Notes under the pieces: model-generated
Database searches by the model: none
Told to the model about the DNA's origin: nothing
The model's input: the letters and a program-made list of their open reading frames with translations, nothing else
Source of the DNA: Blautia sp.
GTDB lineage: Bacteria; Bacillota; Clostridia; Lachnospirales; Lachnospiraceae
Assembly (NCBI GenBank): GCA_030841965.1
Contig: JAUUSJ010000214.1
Span: 1 to 5,172, forward strand
Reading direction: 5' to 3'
Length of the DNA: 5,172 nt
In this document: one piece after another, positions 1 to 5,140 of the stretch
Layout: each line of letters begins with the position of its first letter
How positions within the stretch are numbered: position 1 is the first letter of the stretch
Program-made: the position numbers and the translations under genes

Positions 1-86
1 GCTAAGTATATCGAAAAATCGCTCCACTCTCTATCGTTTGCTGGGCATATACCTGTCTCCTCTCTTTGCTGTGCACAGGAAAAACT
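1..86 (+). repeat. Dispersed palindromic repeat, right half (copy 1, partial)
   Basis: Bases 1-39 match 3235-3273 at 38 of 39 positions. After a divergent stretch of about 20 bases, similarity resumes: 61-86 (CTCTCTTTGCTGTGCACAGG, then AAAAAC) matches 3295-3320 at 22 of 26 positions. In the second copy this stretch is the right arm of a long imperfect palindrome, so copy 1 is probably the right half of an element whose left half lies before the window. Confidence 0.75.
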
Positions 87-168
87 TTTAGAACTTTCTT
101 TTATCTTAAGCGATGGGACATCTATTTTAAATGATATTTATACTGCATTGGCGAAACGTAATAATTAG
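1..168 (+). CDS. 3' end of an unrecognised reading frame, partly repeat-derived
   Basis: The forward frame starting at base 1 stays open for 55 codons and stops at TAG 166-168. It enters from outside the window, so no start is visible. I do not recognise the product. The first 28 or so residues (AKYIEKSLHSLSFAGHI...) are encoded by a copy of the repeat found again at 3235-3320. The last 27 residues (LLELSFILSDGTSILNDIYT, then ALAKRNN) lie outside the repeat and look like ordinary helical protein sequence. Either a gene acquired the repeat in frame, or the repeat is simply stop-poor in this frame and the ORF is fortuitous. The second copy is also open in the equivalent frame, which weakens the case for a real gene. 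An AT-rich terminator-like hairpin lies about 50 bases after the stop, which fits a gene end. Function unknown. Confidence 0.4.
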   Translation, partial: AKYIEKSLHSLSFAGHIPVSSLCCAQEKLLELSFILSDGTSILNDIYTALAKRNN

Positions 169-457
169 TATAGTATCGTATTTCTTTTAATCGTGAAGTG
201 TAAAAATTTACTTTAAAAAATAAGTCTTGTATTTTATTTTATACATACTTTATTTTTTTAAGCAGAATGATTGTTTTACGAAATTTTTTTATGTGTTTTT
301 TGAATTTTTTATGTTCTTTGCCTTCATGAATTATTATTTTTTTATTCCTGCATTTTAAAAAATAGCTGAAATAAGCCATTTTTATTGGGTTTTTGTTAGT
401 TTTTGTCTCGGTTCTCTTAATTTTATTAAGTTTTTTTGCAATTTTTTAAATTTTTTC
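169..457. other. AT-rich intergenic region with phased T-tracts
   Basis: There is no credible coding frame. Runs of 6-7 T occur at 253-259, 284-290, 296-301, 305-310 and 337-343, then at 431-437, 442-447 and 451-456, with a further run at 465-470 inside the promoter spacer. Within the clusters many are about 9-12 bases apart, close to one helical turn. Such spacing is known to favour intrinsic curvature, and T/A-tracts just upstream of a -35 box can act as UP-like elements. A small hairpin at 358-383 (AAAAAT/ATTTTT outer stem, GCT/AGC inner stem) is weak. Confidence 0.5.
215..259 (+). terminator. AT-rich terminator-like hairpin
   Basis: The arm at 215-232 (AAAAAATAAGTCTTGTAT) pairs imperfectly with 241-258, leaving an 8-base loop, and the right arm ends in a T run. 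It lies about 50 bases after the stop at 166-168. The stem is nearly all A-T, so it would be a weak terminator. Because the arm is A-rich it could also work in the opposite direction. Confidence 0.35.
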
Positions 458-486
458 TTGAATATTTTTTAAAAAAGTGCTACAAT
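458..486 (+). promoter_or_regulatory. Sigma-A-type promoter of gdhA
   Basis: A -35 box TTGAAT (458-463) and a -10 box TACAAT (481-486) are separated by exactly 17 bases. A TG at 478-479 gives an extended -10 (TGCTACAAT). Predicted transcription start is about 493, giving a leader of about 89 nt before the gdhA start codon. T-tracts at 431-456 lie immediately upstream. Confidence 0.8.
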
Positions 487-510
487 ACAGAAAGCAAAAA
501 GGAAAATAAA

Positions 511-538
511 ATGGTAGGTCTGCTAGTACAGACACCAT
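511..538 (+). promoter_or_regulatory. Leader hairpin in the gdhA 5' UTR
   Basis: ATGGT (511-515) pairs with ACCAT (534-538), and GTCTG (518-522) pairs with CAGAC (529-533). The AG at 516-517 is bulged and the loop is CTAGTA. A 10-base direct repeat AGTATTTTTA follows at 539-548 and 552-561. The hairpin plus T5 at 543-547 could be a weak attenuator, a 5' mRNA stabiliser or a protein-binding site. No alternative antiterminator pairing is obvious by eye. Confidence 0.4.
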
Positions 539-540
539 AG
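511..540 (+). CDS. Possible 9-residue leader peptide upstream of gdhA
   Basis: ATG 511 opens a short frame encoding MVGLLVQTP and stops at TAG 538-540. An AAGGA (499-503) sits 7 bases before the ATG, so it has a plausible ribosome binding site right at the predicted 5' end of the mRNA. The coding bases coincide almost exactly with the leader hairpin at 511-538. It could be an attenuation-type leader peptide or upstream ORF. It could equally be a chance ORF inside a hairpin, since ORFs this short are common. It has one glutamine codon and no run of any single regulatory amino acid. Confidence 0.25.
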   Translation: MVGLLVQTP

Positions 541-581
541 TATTTTTATAAAGTATTTTTACATTAAAGGAGGATTCTACC

Positions 582-1916
582 ATGTCATATGTAGATGAAG
601 TAATTGAGCAGGTTATAGCTAAAAATCCAAGTGAGCCAGAGTTTCATCAGGCTGTTAAGGAAGTATTAAACTCTCTTCGTCCAGTTATCGATGCTAACGA
701 GGAAAAATATCGTAAAGACGCTTTACTTGAGCGCTTAGTGAATCCAGAACGCCAGATTAAATTCCGTGTTCCATGGGTAGATGATAATGGACAGGTTCAT
801 GTTAACACAGGATACCGTGTACAGTTCAACAGTGCGATTGGACCTTATAAGGGAGGACTTCGTTTCCATCCATCTGTAAATCTCGGTATTATTAAGTTCT
901 TAGGATTTGAGCAGATTTTCAAAAACTCTCTTACAGGCCTTCCAATCGGTGGTGGTAAAGGTGGTTCTGATTTTGACCCTAAGGGTAAATCTGACCGTGA
1001 GATTATGGCATTCTGCCAGAGCTTTATGACAGAGCTTTGCAAACATATCGGAGCTGACACAGACGTACCTGCTGGTGATATCGGTGTAGGCGGACGTGAG
1101 ATTGGTTATATGTTTGGACAGTATAAGAGAATTCGCGGATTATACGAGGGAGTATTAACAGGTAAAGGTCTCACATTTGGTGGTTCCCTAGTTCGTACAG
1201 AGGCTACAGGATATGGTCTTGTATACTTCTTAGATGAGATGTTAAAACATAATGGAAAATCCATCGAAGGCAAGACAATCGTTGTTTCCGGTTCTGGTAA
1301 TGTAGCTATTTACGCAACAGAAAAAGCTACTCAGTTAGGTGGAAAGGTTGTCGCTCTTAGCGATTCCACAGGCTGGATTTATGATAAAGACGGTGTTGAC
1401 TTAGCAGCTATCAAGGAAATCAAAGAAGTGAAACGTGCTCGTCTTTCTGAGTACAAGAACTATAGACCAGAGTCTGAGTACCATGAGGGAAAAGGTGTAT
1501 GGACAGTTCCTTGTGATATCGCTCTTCCATGTGCAACTCAGAATGAGTTAAACTTAGAGGATGCTAAGACATTAGTTGGAAACGGATGCTTCGCAGTTGC
1601 TGAGGGTGCTAATATGCCTACAACATTAGACGCTACAGAGTACTTATTAGAGAACAAAGTATTATTTGCTCCTGGTAAGGCTTCCAACGCTGGTGGTGTT
1701 GCTACTTCCGCTCTTGAGATGTCTCAAAATAGCGAGCGTTTAAGCTGGACATTTGAGGAAGTTGACTCTAAGTTAAAGAATATCATGGCTAATATCTTCA
1801 AGAACGCTGCTGACGCTGCTGAGCGCTATGGTGCTCCTGGAAACTATGTTGTCGGTGCTAATATCGCTGGCTTCGAGAAAGTTGCTGAGGCAATGAACGC
1901 TCAGGGTATCTGCTAA
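582..1916 (+). CDS. gdhA: NADP-specific glutamate dehydrogenase
   Basis: This enzyme catalyses reversible reductive amination of 2-oxoglutarate with ammonium to L-glutamate (EC 1.4.1.4), a cytosolic nitrogen-assimilation step. The 444-residue length is normal for the hexameric GDH family. The N-terminal ELFV_dehydrog_N domain holds GPYKGGLRF (K90), K114, PIGGGKGGSDFDP with the catalytic lysine K126, and DVPAGDIGVGGREIGY with D166. The C-terminal Rossmann domain starts near residue 205 and has the dinucleotide motif VVSGSGNVA (234-242). MSQNSERLSW (380-389) is a family signature. The GSGNVA motif and the SDSTG at the end of the next strand (260-264) resemble E. coli GdhA and favour NADP(H), whereas the rest of the chain resembles Clostridium symbiosum GDH; cofactor choice is inferred. 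The start is set by AAGGAGG (567-573), 8 bases before ATG. The gene is monocistronic, with a strong promoter upstream and a terminator 59 bases after its stop codon. No defects are seen. Confidence 0.98.
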   Translation: MSYVDEVIEQVIAKNPSEPEFHQAVKEVLNSLRPVIDANEEKYRKDALLERLVNPERQIKFRVPWVDDNGQVHVNTGYRVQFNSAIGPYKGGLRFHPSVNLGIIKFLGFEQIFKNSLTGLPIGGGKGGSDFDPKGKSDREIMAFCQSFMTELCKHIGADTDVPAGDIGVGGREIGYMFGQYKRIRGLYEGVLTGKGLTFGGSLVRTEATGYGLVYFLDEMLKHNGKSIEGKTIVVSGSGNVAIYATEKATQLGGKVVALSDSTGWIYDKDGVDLAAIKEIKEVKRARLSEYKNYRPESEYHEGKGVWTVPCDIALPCATQNELNLEDAKTLVGNGCFAVAEGANMPTTLDATEYLLENKVLFAPGKASNAGGVATSALEMSQNSERLSWTFEEVDSKLKNIMANIFKNAADAAERYGAPGNYVVGANIAGFEKVAEAMNAQGIC

Positions 1917-1933
1917 TCACTTAAAATTTTTAG

Positions 1934-1963
1934 TTGACAACTCGATATTATTTATGTTATAAA
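1934..1963 (+). promoter_or_regulatory. Promoter-like sequence between the gdhA stop and its terminator
   Basis: A perfect -35 TTGACA (1934-1939) is followed, after 18 bases, by TATAAA (1958-1963). Transcription would begin near 1970 and run straight into the terminator at 1976-2015. In such AT-rich DNA the -10 match is cheap, but the consensus -35 is notable. Confidence 0.3.
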
Positions 1964-1975
1964 TAAAATAAGCAC

Positions 1976-2020
1976 AAAGAGGTGTTTATCCTAATCACGG
2001 GATAAACACCTCTTTTTCTT
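1976..2020 (+). terminator. Intrinsic terminator of gdhA
   Basis: AAAGAGGTGTTTATCC (1976-1991) pairs perfectly over 16 bases with 2000-2015, with an 8-base loop (1992-1999). It is followed by a T-rich tail through 2020. The AAA/TTT base means it may also work on the minus strand. Confidence 0.95.
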
Positions 2021-2160
2021 TATAAACATAAAAGAAAATATATTTTTTTCTGTAGATATCTGTAGAGCTATAAGCTGTAGAGGTAAGCTTTCTATTTTCT
2101 TTTATCTACGCAATTATTGGATGGGATTTTTATAGTATATTTTCTTTTGTGCTTATAAAA
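2018..2160. repeat. AT-rich element with 25-bp inverted repeats (MITE-like)
   Basis: The 25 bases at 2018-2042 are the reverse complement of 2136-2160 at 22 of 25 positions and enclose about 93 bases. A shorter internal match (TATTTTCTTTTAT, 2092-2104) can pair with the same left arm, so two folds compete. The interior carries CTGTAGA three times (2050-2056, 2060-2066, 2075-2081). No coding frame and no clear target-site duplication are seen. It may be a small non-autonomous element or simply a long AT-rich hairpin after gdhA; its left arm overlaps the tail of the gdhA terminator. Confidence 0.45.
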
Positions 2161-2204
2161 AAGAAAGATATTAATCAAGAAATTTTACTAAACACAGGAT
2201 ACAT

Positions 2205-2360
2205 GTGAACCACCCATCACCTAAAGGTAATGGGCTTCTAAGGTTCTTACGCACCTATTTAAGAAGTTTGATTACTTATGTAATCCTTATTCTTATTTTT
2301 CATGTACTTCGTCAGGTGTAATGCCATTCATCCCACGGTCTAAAGACACATGGGTTTTCT
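2205..2360 (-). mobile_element. Solo IS200/IS605-like right end with omega-RNA-like hairpins
   Basis: Read on the minus strand, this stretch ends in GAAGCCC, a hairpin, then GGTGGTTCAC at base 2205. From memory this layout resembles right ends of clostridial IS200/IS605/IS1341 elements, where the omega (re) RNA of TnpB ends. The terminal hairpin on the plus strand is CCCATCACC (2213-2221), TAAA, GGTAATGGG (2226-2234). A second hairpin at 2332-2354 has CCCACG/CATGGG and GTC/GAC stems around another TAAA loop. A perfect GATTAC/GTAATC hairpin lies between them (2270-2285). No tnpA or tnpB is present: lrp begins 64 bases away. It is therefore a remnant, or a minimal palindrome-type element kept without its transposase. 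The outer limit near 2360 is approximate. Confidence 0.5.
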
Positions 2361-2380
2361 GGCTTATTTATTATAAAACA

Positions 2381-2389
2381 TGCTACTAT
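2381..2389 (+). promoter_or_regulatory. Candidate extended -10 promoter of the lrp-family gene
   Basis: TGCTACTAT (2381-2389) is an extended -10 box (TG-N-TACTAT). No good -35 is present 17 bases upstream, which extended -10 promoters tolerate. It would start transcription near 2396, leaving a leader of about 28 nt before the start codon. Confidence 0.4.
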
Positions 2390-2423
2390 TAATAAATCGC
2401 TTAAGGAATATGGAGGTAAACAA

Positions 2424-2903
2424 ATGGACGCTATAGATCGCAAATTATTATCACTTTTACAGGAAAACGCTAGATATTCTATCAAATATTTAGCATCAAA
2501 AGTATTTCTCTCCTCTCCCGCTGTGTCAAGCCGAATTGAGAGATTGGAGAAATCTGGTTTAATTACGGGATACCACGCTAGTATTAACGCATTACAGCTT
2601 GGTCATCATATCACTGCTTTCATTCAGATGACGTTAGGTCCTAGGGAGAAGGAGAATTTTTACAGCTTTGTTCAGGATTGTCCAAATGTCTTAGAATGTA
2701 ACTGTGTGACGGGAGAGTATGCTATTTTAATTAAAGTCTCCTTCCCTGGGACAGAGGAATTAGACCAGTTTATTGGGAAGTTACAGCATTTTGGGAATAC
2801 TAAGACTCAGATTGTTTTTTCTAATATCGTGGCTCCGAGAGATTTTCAAGTTGTAGATGAAGACATCGATGAGTATCCCCGGATCAAATCAGTGAATTTG
2901 TAG
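2424..2903 (+). CDS. Lrp/AsnC family transcriptional regulator
   Basis: This is a cytosolic DNA-binding regulator of 159 residues, the normal length for the family. Residues 1-60 form the AsnC-type winged helix-turn-helix: it begins MDAIDRKLLSLLQENARYS, and SPAVSSRIERLEKSGLI (31-47) covers the recognition helix and turn. Residues 63-140 form the alpha-beta RAM/AsnC ligand domain, with CVTGEYAILIKV (94-105, G97 at the usual effector site) and FGNTKTQIVFS (123-133). Family members usually form dimers, octamers or larger discs and respond to an amino acid; the ligand here cannot be read from sequence. The start is set by GGAGG (2412-2416), 7 bases before ATG. It lies 507 bases after gdhA on the same strand but beyond a strong terminator, so it is not in its operon. 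Control of gdhA by this protein is plausible from position only. It is more divergent than E. coli Lrp, so I give no symbol. Confidence 0.95.
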   Translation: MDAIDRKLLSLLQENARYSIKYLASKVFLSSPAVSSRIERLEKSGLITGYHASINALQLGHHITAFIQMTLGPREKENFYSFVQDCPNVLECNCVTGEYAILIKVSFPGTEELDQFIGKLQHFGNTKTQIVFSNIVAPRDFQVVDEDIDEYPRIKSVNL

Positions 2904-2912
2904 GTATGAAAG

Positions 2913-2970
2913 AACCCCGCTGGGTTTATGATAGTTTTTGATTGTCATAGACTTAGTGGGGTTTTCTATA
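2913..2970 (+). terminator. Intrinsic terminator of the lrp-family gene
   Basis: AACCCCGCTGGGTTTATGAT (2913-2932) pairs with 2944-2963 through a long stem with several G-U pairs and an 11-base loop. A TTTT-containing tail follows. It starts 9 bases after the stop codon. Confidence 0.9.
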
Positions 2971-3109
2971 TTTGAAATTATATAGCTGTATTATATTGGC
3001 TCTACTCTTCTGATGGTATCTCTAAGATGTGCACTGCTTACTCTGCTGTCAATTGTTATCAGTTTTTTAGGGAGGGGAATGGGGACAGATGCGAGAAATG
3101 GAAAGAGAC

Positions 3110-3320
3110 GCGAAGAGAGTCCCGATATATGTTCTAAAAACACGTTCGTTCCCACGATTTTTCGACATACGCTGATATATGCCGCTTCCCGCAAACTCAC
3201 GCCTACGGCGTTCAAACAGTGCTCCAGCGCCAAAGCTAAGTATATCGAAAAACCGCTCCACTCTCTATCGTTTTTAGAACATATATCGACGGGACTCTCT
3301 TCGCTGTGTACTGGCAAAAC
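3110..3320. repeat. Long imperfect palindrome of a dispersed repeat family (copy 2)
   Basis: The outer arm 3110-3144 is the near-perfect reverse complement of 3269-3304, apart from about 3 extra bases near 3288-3290 and 2 at the inner end. An inner arm 3155-3170 pairs with 3240-3255 (14 of 16, the rest G-U compatible). The 69-base apex includes a small ACGCC/GGCGT hairpin (3199-3211). It is visibly more GC-rich than its surroundings. Bases 3235-3320 match the window start. The plus frame is open through it, as are stretches on the minus strand, so short annotated proteins here are likely spurious. It may be a palindromic mobile repeat, a structured RNA gene, or both. Confidence 0.8.
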
Positions 3321-3355
3321 AATCTCAAACCGATTGGGGTTTCAAACAGATTGTT
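3318..3355. other. Hairpin between the repeat and the rpn-like gene
   Basis: AACAATCT (3318-3325) pairs perfectly with AGATTGTT (3348-3355), and AAACC (3327-3331) pairs with GGTTT (3338-3342). It sits about 50 bases beyond the 3' end of the minus-strand rpn-like gene. No strong T run follows on either strand, so it is at best a weak terminator. Confidence 0.4.
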
Positions 3356-3404
3356 ATGAAATAGACATTTCTAAAAAGAGGGGATTAGATAGAATCTTAA
3401 TTCT

Positions 3405-4202
3405 TTATTTTAATTTTGCAAGATATTTTTCCTGCTCCTCTACTGGTATCTTTAAGGCATCCATAGCTTGCTTGGCTGTCAACTTCAATGTTACCATTAA
3501 ATTTTTAATCGCCTCTAAATTTGCATTCCACACACCCTTTTCAATTCCTTTCTCAATCCCTTGTCTTTCTACTAATTCACTCAAATTGCACATAGTACTC
3601 GCCTCACTTTCCATCTCACTCGTCATCGCAATTCCAAAGTCTTCCCTTAATATCTTTTTCTTTCTCCATGCCTCCATTTTTGAAGATAAAAGAACCTCCA
3701 ATAGCTTCAATATTCCATCATAATTTTTATCTTCTGGCGTTCCCAAACATAGCATAAGAACTGTCATTAAATCATAATTACGTACTTTTTCCTTCGCATT
3801 TCCTATTATATTTTCTTCACAAATCCTATAACTCGTAATACTATTTCTTTTGTACTTTGGAGGATTCATACAAATCCAGACAGAATATACCTTTTTTATC
3901 TTTTCATAATGAGAATCTTCAAATTCTGTTCCATGCTGTGCAGAAATCATTCGGCTACAATAATAAATTCCTCTCTTCACAATCAGATATCCTGGATAAT
4001 AATCCCCCTGTGCCTCTATATTTATAATAAGGCGAATCATTTCACCTGAAACTGGCGCTGCTGCAAAAAATCGAATATCATAGGTAATCGTTCCCTCTGT
4101 CAAGGTCGTATCTTCCATTCCTGTCTCACTAATACATCCAGCACTACCAAAACTTTGATTCGTCTCATCTGTATGTACTCCAACTTGACTAATCTGTGGC
4201 AT
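3405..4202 (-). CDS. Rpn family nuclease / PD-(D/E)XK putative transposase, N-terminally truncated
   Basis: The 265-residue product belongs to the Rpn/PDDEXK_2 group, whose E. coli members (RpnA-E) are DNA endonucleases that promote RecA-independent recombination. The nuclease core is at the N-terminus: YDIRFFA (41-47) gives the first acidic residue D42, and INIEAQGDYYPGY (60-72) gives the E63-x-Q65 variant of the ExK motif, followed by K76-R77. RNYDLMTVLMLCLG (141-154) is typical of the family. The C-terminus has a short GIEKG tandem repeat (215-223) and an alpha-helical tail. Family members usually start about 50 residues earlier. Reading upstream in frame gives IVEKYIRG before the first Met, which resembles the missing part, but a TAA lies at 4227-4229. 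The ATG at 4202 has only a GGGGA touching it, so initiation there is doubtful. It is probably a decaying copy, although the core active-site residues remain. It lies beside the palindromic repeat at 3110-3320. Confidence 0.8.
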   Translation of the reverse strand: MPQISQVGVHTDETNQSFGSAGCISETGMEDTTLTEGTITYDIRFFAAAPVSGEMIRLIINIEAQGDYYPGYLIVKRGIYYCSRMISAQHGTEFEDSHYEKIKKVYSVWICMNPPKYKRNSITSYRICEENIIGNAKEKVRNYDLMTVLMLCLGTPEDKNYDGILKLLEVLLSSKMEAWRKKKILREDFGIAMTSEMESEASTMCNLSELVERQGIEKGIEKGVWNANLEAIKNLMVTLKLTAKQAMDALKIPVEEQEKYLAKLK

Positions 4203-4344
4203 TCCCCGAATATACTTTTCTACAATTTAAGAAAATCCATTCAAGTTATATAAATTTCGTCAGTATGGCAAAATCTTATTCTACTATACTATCGTTTATA
4301 AAACATAACAGTTTAATTGGTTTCTGATTTTCTATTTTCTAATT

Positions 4345-5091
4345 CTAATTCTTCACTTCATAGACTTTATTAGAAATCTGCTCAATCATATCTTTTTCCA
4401 TTGATTGTACACAAAAAACAATCATATAATTATCTTTTTGAAAAAAATAAAATCTATCATAAATATTTTTTTCATCGCTAACATATGAAACATTCAAAAC
4501 ATAACTTGTATTGCCTCCTAAAGTTACTCCTTCCATCGTTTCACTTTCAAAATTCTCTACGTCTTCACGCTGTTCAAGTGCAGATTTATAATAATTTTCA
4601 GCTATTACCTTCTCATCTTTCATTTCGTCTGTAAATTTATCCATATTAAACCATTGGCACGTTATATATGTCGTATAGTCTCGTGTTTTTGCCTGATAAT
4701 CTACAAATTGATCTTGTTTTCTTAAAAAATCATTTAGCTCTTCATCACTCTCATAATCTACCGTATATCCATTTTGAGTAAGTAATTCCTCTCTACTTGA
4801 AAAATTCCATGTATCGTTGTCTAATTCAAGCCCAATTCCCAAATAACTATTTTCATATCTCGTCACATTTCCATCTTTCTCCAAACTTCCCAAAATAAAC
4901 TCTGTTTTTTCTTGATTTTTCTCAGCTACATTGTCTGTTTTTTCACTTTCTGTTACCGTTTTTGCTGTTGAATCCGTCACAATTTCTTTTGTATCACTAG
5001 ATGAAATCGATGTGCTATCCTTCGACTCACACCCTACTAAACATATTAATCCCAATATAATTAATCTTGCTCCTAATTTTCTCTTTTTCAT
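4345..5091 (-). CDS. Secreted lipoprotein of unknown function
   Basis: The frame is open to 5151, but the start is chosen at 5091: AAGGAG lies 8 bases before that ATG, and the product then begins with a proper lipoprotein signal. The 248-residue chain has a basic n-region (MKKRKLGAR), a hydrophobic stretch (10-19) and the lipobox LVGC with lipidated Cys21, so it should be anchored to the outer face of the membrane. Residues 22-65 are a Ser/Thr/Lys/Glu-rich linker. The remainder (about 66-248) is a folded domain starting near YENSYLGIGLELDND (79-93) with several beta-strand-like segments (SYVLNVSYV, RFYFFQKDNYMIVFCV). This opening resembles a common Lachnospiraceae lipoprotein type I recall, perhaps PsbP/Mog1-like in fold, but no enzyme motif is visible and I do not assign a function. 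The gene is on the same strand as the rpn-like gene, 142 bases upstream of it, with no obvious terminator between. Confidence 0.85.
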   Translation of the reverse strand: MKKRKLGARLIILGLICLVGCESKDSTSISSSDTKEIVTDSTAKTVTESEKTDNVAEKNQEKTEFILGSLEKDGNVTRYENSYLGIGLELDNDTWNFSSREELLTQNGYTVDYESDEELNDFLRKQDQFVDYQAKTRDYTTYITCQWFNMDKFTDEMKDEKVIAENYYKSALEQREDVENFESETMEGVTLGGNTSYVLNVSYVSDEKNIYDRFYFFQKDNYMIVFCVQSMEKDMIEQISNKVYEVKN

Positions 5092-5123
5092 CTTTCCATC
5101 TCCTTTTCTTATTTTTATTATTA

Positions 5124-5140
5124 GGCGTTTGCGAAACGCC
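5124..5140. repeat. Perfect GC-rich hairpin upstream of the lipoprotein gene
   Basis: GGCGTTTGCGAAACGCC is a perfect 7-bp stem with a 3-base loop, 33 bases before the lipoprotein start codon on the minus strand. It is markedly GC-rich for this region. Together with the next hairpin it looks like an intergenic palindromic unit. Confidence 0.55.

Noticed and set aside
845..1060. 71-codon minus-strand ORF inside gdhA
   Set aside because: It is antisense to highly conserved gdhA coding sequence, including the catalytic region, and has no independent support.
2050..2081. CTGTAGA repeats as a possible CRISPR-like or operator array
   Set aside because: Three 7-base copies at uneven spacing (10 and 15 bases) within an AT-rich hairpin are too short and irregular for an array.
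2205..2423. T-box or other amino-acid riboswitch ahead of the lrp-family gene
   Set aside because: No T-box signature or antiterminator/terminator pair is visible in plus-strand sense, and the hairpins are better explained as an IS605-like end on the minus strand.
2991..3317. Minus-strand ORFs of 108 and 64 codons across the repeat
   Set aside because: They translate the palindrome and its apex. Both strands are open because the repeat is stop-poor, and neither has a ribosome binding site or recognisable domain.
3490..3570. Tandem 12-base units in the rpn-like gene as an independent repeat
   Set aside because: They encode the GIEKG repeats normal for the C-terminal part of this protein family.
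3013..3723. 236-codon plus-strand ORF
   Set aside because: It runs through the palindromic repeat and then antisense to the recognised Rpn-family gene. Its residues match no family I know and it has no convincing gene start, so it is a shadow frame.
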